Shown here piece by piece: positions 60,030-64,000 of a stretch of DNA of 64,000 nucleotides. A program made the translations under genes and the position numbers. The number at the start of each line of letters is the position of its first letter. The stretch's first letter is position 1. Location: NCBI RefSeq assembly GCF_910591885.1, contig NW_025963548.1:425501-489500 (forward strand). Direction: 5' to 3'. The stretch is from Bombus terrestris (Eukaryota; Arthropoda; Insecta; Hymenoptera; Apidae). A model generated the notes under the pieces. The model worked only from the letters and a program-made list of their open reading frames with translations. It did no database searches and was not told the DNA's origin.

Positions 60030-60048
60030 AATCCGAAAAAACCGGATT
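60030..60048 (-). terminator. T6 run in a hairpin after the 5S head (possible pol III terminator)
   Basis: On the sense strand AATCCG and CGGATT flank TTTTTT (60041-60036), about 28 nt after the 5S-like head ends. Four or more T normally stop RNA polymerase III, so transcripts may end here unless there is readthrough. Confidence 0.45.
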
Positions 60049-60068
60049 TGGTCACCGCAATCCAAAGC

Positions 60069-60180
60069 GCCAACGTCATCACGGAGCGGTCACCCATCCC
60101 AGACCGCCCCGCAACCTGGGGTGCTTAACTTTCGTGATCTAACGGGAACGAGTGTTTCACCCCAGCCAACGGACGTTGAC
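60069..60180 (-). ncRNA. 5S rRNA-like head of the SINE
   Basis: 112 nt on the minus strand. The first nine bases GTCAACGTC pair with the last nine GACGTTGGC (one G-U pair), reproducing 5S helix I. Inside are recognisable 5S blocks: TTCCCGTTAGATCACGAA, GTTAAGCACC and GGGATGGGTGACCGC, in the right order and spacing. It is several bases short of a normal 5S (about 118-120) and diverged in helices II-V, so it is a 5S derivative, not a functional rRNA gene. Confidence 0.85.
60086..60132 (-). promoter_or_regulatory. Type-1 pol III internal control region (box A to box C)
   Basis: Box A-like AAAGTTAAGCACC at 60132-60120 and box C-like GGATGGGTGACCGC at 60099-60086, the TFIIIA-binding blocks of 5S genes. 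Box C matches the usual 5S sequence very closely. Activity is inferred. Confidence 0.65.
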
Positions 60181-60336
60181 AACCTAACCCCAACCTAACC
60201 CCAACCTAACCCCAACCTAACCCCAACCTAACCCCAACCTAACCCCAACCTAACCCCAACCTAACCCCAACCTAACCCCAACCTAACCCCAACCTAACCC
60301 CAACCTAACCCCAACCTAACCCCAACCTAACCCCAA

Positions 60337-60338
<2 letters not shown>
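60181..60338 (-). repeat. Telomeric repeat tract 4
   Basis: 158 bp, about 14 regular units, between the SINE's 5' end and the poly(A) of LINE copy D. Confidence 0.93.
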
Positions 60339-60411
<73 letters not shown>

Positions 60412-60684
60412 CGTGGAGAAATCCTCATGGACTCCCAGCTGCGAGCAGCATGGGAAGTGTCGGACTCTTACCGACTAAAACTCCACGGTGGTCTTCCAGA
60501 CGGCTGTTCGAGGAGGGCTCAGGGTCTCTTGCGAATACTACCAAGCGCTCCTCGCCGTCTATCTCCCTGCTGGGCGGGAGACTTCCTTGTTAGACAGAAG
60601 ATCGGGGCCGCCAGGGGGGACCACGCCCCCTAGCGCCCCTTTCCTTGGGTCTTGTTACTTCCTTGATGACTCCTTGGGCGCGAT

Positions 60685-63600
60685 TCACGGCGGCGGTACC
60701 GCCGGTCCGTGACGCGCGGAGACTCCTTGTTGCCGCGCCCTGCTGGTATGCTGGGCTTTCTCTCTTTCTCTCTCCGCCCGCTCCTTCACGAGCATAACTT
60801 GCTCGCAGAAGGTGCGGACGGCTCTGTACTCCTGGGGCCCCCTGAGCATAGCTTCGATGAGCGTCTCGGGGGCCAATCTCTCGCCGATCTCGAGTCGTAA
60901 GACACGTCGCGGTACCTCCCACGCCGGGCAAGCCTCCAGCGTGTGCCGCGCCGTGTCCTCCTCCTCCCCACAGTGGTGACAGATGGTCGTCACCTCTCGC
61001 CGGATCTTGAGCAGGTAATCGCCGAACACCCCGTGGCCGGTGAGCACCTGAGTCGTCCTGAATGTGAGCGGGACCCCGCCTTTGTCTCTCCACTTGTCCC
61101 AGTTGGGCAGGACGGCGCGGACGGCCCGATGAGGGCGCATCGCATCCTCTTCCAACAGCTGCGAGTGCCACCGCTCCCATGCTTCTAGTCTTGTTTCCTC
61201 CCGAACGTCCACGGTTGGTGCCGTCGGCGTGGCACGTCGGTCCAAGGTCGCGGCCCTCCGGTGTTCGTACACCCGGCGAAGGGCAAGGGCCTGTAGCTCG
61301 AACGGGGGGGACGCGGCCAGCACGGTCGCTGTCGCGTAGGACACCGTCCTGTATCCCCTCGCTGCCCGGATGGCGATCGTCCTGTGGAGCCTTCTCACCA
61401 GAGTCCGGTTACGCCGGCTCACCGCCAGATCATCGGCCCATACGGGCGCTCCGTAAAGGACTCGTGACCTGATCACTCCTTCGTAGAGCCTGCGGACTCC
61501 CAATCCTGCCCCGCCGATGTTAGGTAAAAGGCCGCACAGCGCGTTGGCTGCGGCCGTTACTTTCGGGGCTAAGTACTCAAAGTGTGGCTCGAACGTCCAC
61601 TTACTGTCGACGATCAAGCCCAAGTACTTCATCCGGTGTCCCACAGGGACCTCTTCTCCGTCGATGACTATAGTCGACAGATCCGCAGGCGGCGTTCCTC
61701 TGCGTCGTTGGTCGTAGAACCACAGGGCTTCCGATTTCGCCGGCGACACGCTCAAGCCGAGTCTTCGAATGGCGTGCACCGCGCATGCCACGGCGGTCTC
61801 AGTCAGGCATGCGGCGTCGTTCCACCATCGTCCGCTGGCCAGCACCAGCGTGTCATCCGCGTAGCATATCATGCCAGCCCCCGGCGGCATGGGACTTCGG
61901 AGGACCGAGTCATAGGCAGTGATCCACAGAATCGGTCCGAGTACCGAGCCCTGCGGCACGCCGCGCTCCACCGGTCTTCGCTCCTTCACGCCGTTTCTGC
62001 CTGTGTAGGTGATCCACCTATCGTTCAGATAGGCCTGAATCACCCTAACGAGGTATGGCGGGGACTCGAAGTGTCGCAGCGCCTCCACGATCCTGCTCCA
62101 AGGAATGCTATTGAAAGCGTTGGAGATGTCCAAGGAGACGGCTACCGCCACCCCTTCTCGCGCGACCATGTCCTCCGCCATGGATCTCAGCCTCTTTACC
62201 GCGTCCACGGTCGAGCGGCCCCGGCGAAATCCAAATTGGCTATCGTGCCATCCGGGAATCCGTCTCTCCATGTGTGCCTCCAGGCGGGCGACTATGATCC
62301 TCTCGAAGAGTTTACCCACCTCGTCGAGAAGACACACCGGCCTGTATGCCGATGGCGCGTCCGGCGGTCGACCCTCCTTCCGTAGCAGCACGAGTTTCGC
62401 CGTGCGCCACGCCCGAGGATAGGCGCCCTCCTTCAGGCACCTGGAGAACAGGTGCCGCAAACGGGGAGCCAAGGTGTCGATCGACTCCGTCCAGACCCGG
62501 CCCGGGATCCCGTCCGGACCCGGCGCCACGTCGCGGGATGCCATCTTCTTCGCGGCTTCGAGCAACTCTTCCTCAGTCACTCGAAGTTCCTCGTTCCAAT
62601 CCGTCGGCGCCGTCCCGTCGATGGTGGTAGGGGCTGGCGCGGACGTCTCGTTGTTGTCCCGCCGTGGGAACAAAGTCCCGATGACGTTGTCCAGTAACGC
62701 CGGATCCATGTTTTCGGTCAGCGGGGGGGCCGAAGGTCGCAGTTTCTTCGTAACGATGCGATAGGGCCTCCCCCACGGATCTGAATCGACCAATTCGATC
62801 AATCGATCCCAACACCGGGCCTTGGCTAGTTTGATCTCCCGTTGGAGAGCGCGTCTCGTCTCTCTGTATTCTTCATAGCGGCGAGAGATCTCCTCCTCGT
62901 CGTGTGTCCGTCTGCGGCGACGCGCCCTTACGAATCTTCTCCGGGCCCGCATGCAACCCGCCCGCATATCGGCTATTTCCGGTGTCCACCAATACACGGA
63001 ACGGTCGCCTCTGTTTCCCGGGGCGGAGCGCGGCATAGAGGCGTCGCATGCCGCGATCATGTATCCGTGGAGTTCGTCAGCCTCCTCGTCGACGCTACCC
63101 AATGTGGAGGTGGTGGTGGGGGGGGTTGTGGTGTTGTCCCCCCGTGCGTCCCAGCTCCAGGCGGAGACAGTGACCGCCGCCCGCAGCATGTCCTTGTCCC
63201 TCTCCTTCAAGCGCCACCTAGGTGTGGGTGGTGGTGGTCGACGGGACCGGTTCTCCTCTCGTTGTCGTCGGGCACCGCTGTCGCGCGCGGCGGCCTCCCC
63301 CTCCATTTCCATCATTATATAGAGGTGGTCCGATAAGGTCTCCATTCTGTCGGCCACTCTCCATCCGTGGATCTTTCGGTAGAGCCCGGCGGTAGCCCAG
63401 GTAACGTCGACGATGGACGATCCCCTCCACGCCACGCAGGTGCTAGTTGTGCCCCTGTTCACCAGGACCAGTCCGAGCGTCGCGGCCCAGTCTGTCAGCA
63501 TCCTTCCGCGGGAGTCCGTCCTGGTGTCCCCCCATTGCGACGAGCGCGCGTTGAAGTCCCCAAGGACGAGTACCTGACGAGGCATGCATCTACGAACGCA

Positions 63601-63957
63601 GTCACCGACCTCGTCCAGGAAGTCCCCGAACGAGGCCACTCCGCTGTTGGGCGAGACGTAAATGCCCACTATCGCGATCCCGTTCCACTCGACGGCGACG
63701 AAGCCGTTACCGCGATCCAGCAGGGCGCCGGGCGAACACAACGCCGGCGTCCATGTTATGGCTGTAGATCCGTTCAGATCCCCGATCCAGTTGGGGGCGT
63801 CGGGGACGCGGTATGGTTCAGCCACCACAGCGAGTGCGACCCGATTCTCCCGTATAGCCTGGAGAAGCAGGTCCTGCGCCCGTCTGGCTCTTCCTATGTT
63901 ACATTGGAGCAGGCGGTTAAAGTTACTCCGCCAGCTCCATGGCCTCCTCCCGGCCAC
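60685..63957 (-). CDS. Telomeric LINE ORF2, copy D
   Basis: 1090 residues with all catalytic motifs as in copy B. It shares with B the Arg run near residue 350 (Lys in A and C) and the same 3' UTR length. The only protein difference from B that I noticed is Met for Ile in the segment before LSDH (near 205). The frame opens at GTG 63957 after a nearby stop, again without an ATG. The near identity with B suggests that one is a recent copy of the other or that both derive from the same active source. Confidence 0.93.
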   Translation of the reverse strand: MAGRRPWSWRSNFNRLLQCNIGRARRAQDLLLQAIRENRVALAVVAEPYRVPDAPNWIGDLNGSTAITWTPALCSPGALLDRGNGFVAVEWNGIAIVGIYVSPNSGVASFGDFLDEVGDCVRRCMPRQVLVLGDFNARSSQWGDTRTDSRGRMLTDWAATLGLVLVNRGTTSTCVAWRGSSIVDVTWATAGLYRKIHGWRVADRMETLSDHLYIMMEMEGEAAARDSGARRQREENRSRRPPPPTPRWRLKERDKDMLRAAVTVSAWSWDARGDNTTTPPTTTSTLGSVDEEADELHGYMIAACDASMPRSAPGNRGDRSVYWWTPEIADMRAGCMRARRRFVRARRRRRTHDEEEISRRYEEYRETRRALQREIKLAKARCWDRLIELVDSDPWGRPYRIVTKKLRPSAPPLTENMDPALLDNVIGTLFPRRDNNETSAPAPTTIDGTAPTDWNEELRVTEEELLEAAKKMASRDVAPGPDGIPGRVWTESIDTLAPRLRHLFSRCLKEGAYPRAWRTAKLVLLRKEGRPPDAPSAYRPVCLLDEVGKLFERIIVARLEAHMERRIPGWHDSQFGFRRGRSTVDAVKRLRSMAEDMVAREGVAVAVSLDISNAFNSIPWSRIVEALRHFESPPYLVRVIQAYLNDRWITYTGRNGVKERRPVERGVPQGSVLGPILWITAYDSVLRSPMPPGAGMICYADDTLVLASGRWWNDAACLTETAVACAVHAIRRLGLSVSPAKSEALWFYDQRRRGTPPADLSTIVIDGEEVPVGHRMKYLGLIVDSKWTFEPHFEYLAPKVTAAANALCGLLPNIGGAGLGVRRLYEGVIRSRVLYGAPVWADDLAVSRRNRTLVRRLHRTIAIRAARGYRTVSYATATVLAASPPFELQALALRRVYEHRRAATLDRRATPTAPTVDVREETRLEAWERWHSQLLEEDAMRPHRAVRAVLPNWDKWRDKGGVPLTFRTTQVLTGHGVFGDYLLKIRREVTTICHHCGEEEDTARHTLEACPAWEVPRRVLRLEIGERLAPETLIEAMLRGPQEYRAVRTFCEQVMLVKERAEREREKAQHTSRARQQGVSARHGPAVPPP

Positions 63958-64000
63958 TCGTCACTGCTGATGGTGACTCCGCCCCGGTAGCGTTTCCGCC
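63923..64000 (-). CDS. Telomeric LINE ORF1, copy D (C-terminal end only)
   Basis: The last 25 codons and stop of ORF1, ending Met-Glu-Leu-Ala-Glu, overlapping the start of ORF2 by 35 nt. The rest lies past the window edge. Confidence 0.88.
   Translation of the reverse strand, partial: GGNATGAESPSAVTSGREEAMELAE

Larger units (their letters stand above)
59503..60180 (-). mobile_element. 5S rRNA-derived, telomere-inserted SINE
   Basis: 678 bp on the minus strand. Sense order: 5S rRNA-like head (60180-60069); unrecognised GC-rich body (60068-59661); tail of ~140 bp (59660-59520) alignable with the 3' UTR of the telomeric LINE, including 'gaggatttccccacg' and the GTCGG/CCGAC hairpin; 17-nt poly(A) (59519-59503). 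The 3' junction (poly(A) then GGTTGGGG) is the same as for the LINEs. The 5' junction follows TTAGGTT and differs from theirs. A 5S head joined to a LINE tail is the definition of a SINE3-type element. The inference is that the telomeric LINE's ORF2 recognised the tail and inserted it. An alternative is a 5'-truncated relative of the LINE that happened to join a 5S fragment, but the complete 5S domain lying exactly at the 5' end argues against that. Confidence 0.82.
60339..64000 (-). mobile_element. Telomeric non-LTR retrotransposon copy D (5' part beyond window)
   Basis: It begins with a 73-nt poly(A) (T run 60339-60411), the longest here, then the 3' UTR, complete ORF2 and the last 78 nt of ORF1. 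It is nearly identical to copy B; by eye only a few substitutions separate them in ORF2. The 3' junction is at the standard position. Confidence 0.92.

Noticed and set aside
59591..60097. 168-codon minus-strand frame in the SINE
   Set aside because: It overlaps the 5S-like head and the LINE-like tail and matches no ORF2 motif; better explained as non-coding SINE sequence.
60069..60180. A genuine 5S rRNA gene
   Set aside because: It is short, diverged outside the promoter blocks, and fused to a body, LINE-like tail and poly(A) inside telomeric repeats.

Overview
The window looks like insect nuclear DNA, most likely from a hymenopteran. The 11-bp telomeric unit TTAGGTTGGGG and a telomere-targeted R1-clade non-LTR retrotransposon point that way. 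So does the contrast between AT-rich single-copy DNA and GC-rich mobile elements. I see no convincing host gene; nearly everything recognisable is a mobile element or a tandem repeat.

Layout. (1) 1-30105: a head-to-tail array of a non-autonomous LTR retrotransposon, probably BEL/Pao, in which ~953-bp LTRs alternate with ~2.83-kb internal regions (period ~3.79 kb; 8 LTRs and 8 internal regions, the first cut by the window edge). Each LTR begins TG, ends CA, and is followed by a primer-binding site matching the 3' end of tRNA-Tyr. The internal region keeps a Gag-like N-terminus and a decayed relic resembling the C-terminal end of BEL/Pao Pol. No protease, reverse transcriptase, RNase H or integrase core is visible. 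Only unit 7 has a long undisrupted frame. (2) 30106-39417: AT-rich single-copy DNA with a few decayed inverted or direct repeats and no supported gene. (3) 39418-39917: exactly 500 N, a scaffolding gap. (4) 39918-64000: telomeric repeat tracts (CCCCAACCTAA on the + strand) alternating with near-identical copies of a ~6-kb non-LTR retrotransposon (SART/TRAS-like, R1 clade), all on the minus strand and all inserted at the same position of the telomeric unit. Copy A is cut by the gap, B and C are complete, and D runs off the window.

The most interesting object is a 678-bp insertion at 59503-60180. Its minus strand starts with a complete 5S rRNA-like domain (112 bp, closing helix intact). It ends with ~140 bp homologous to the 3' UTR of the neighbouring telomeric LINE plus poly(A), and it sits at the same telomeric position. 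This is the architecture of a 5S-derived SINE (SINE3 type) that appears to borrow the telomeric LINE's machinery. One 3'-UTR hairpin keeps its shape in LINE and SINE although its stem sequences differ, as expected of a reverse-transcriptase recognition structure.

Orientation: the C-rich telomeric strand reads left to right, so the chromosome end should lie to the left, where the 500-N gap and 39 kb of non-telomeric sequence are placed. The right-hand contig may therefore be wrongly joined or inverted at the gap.
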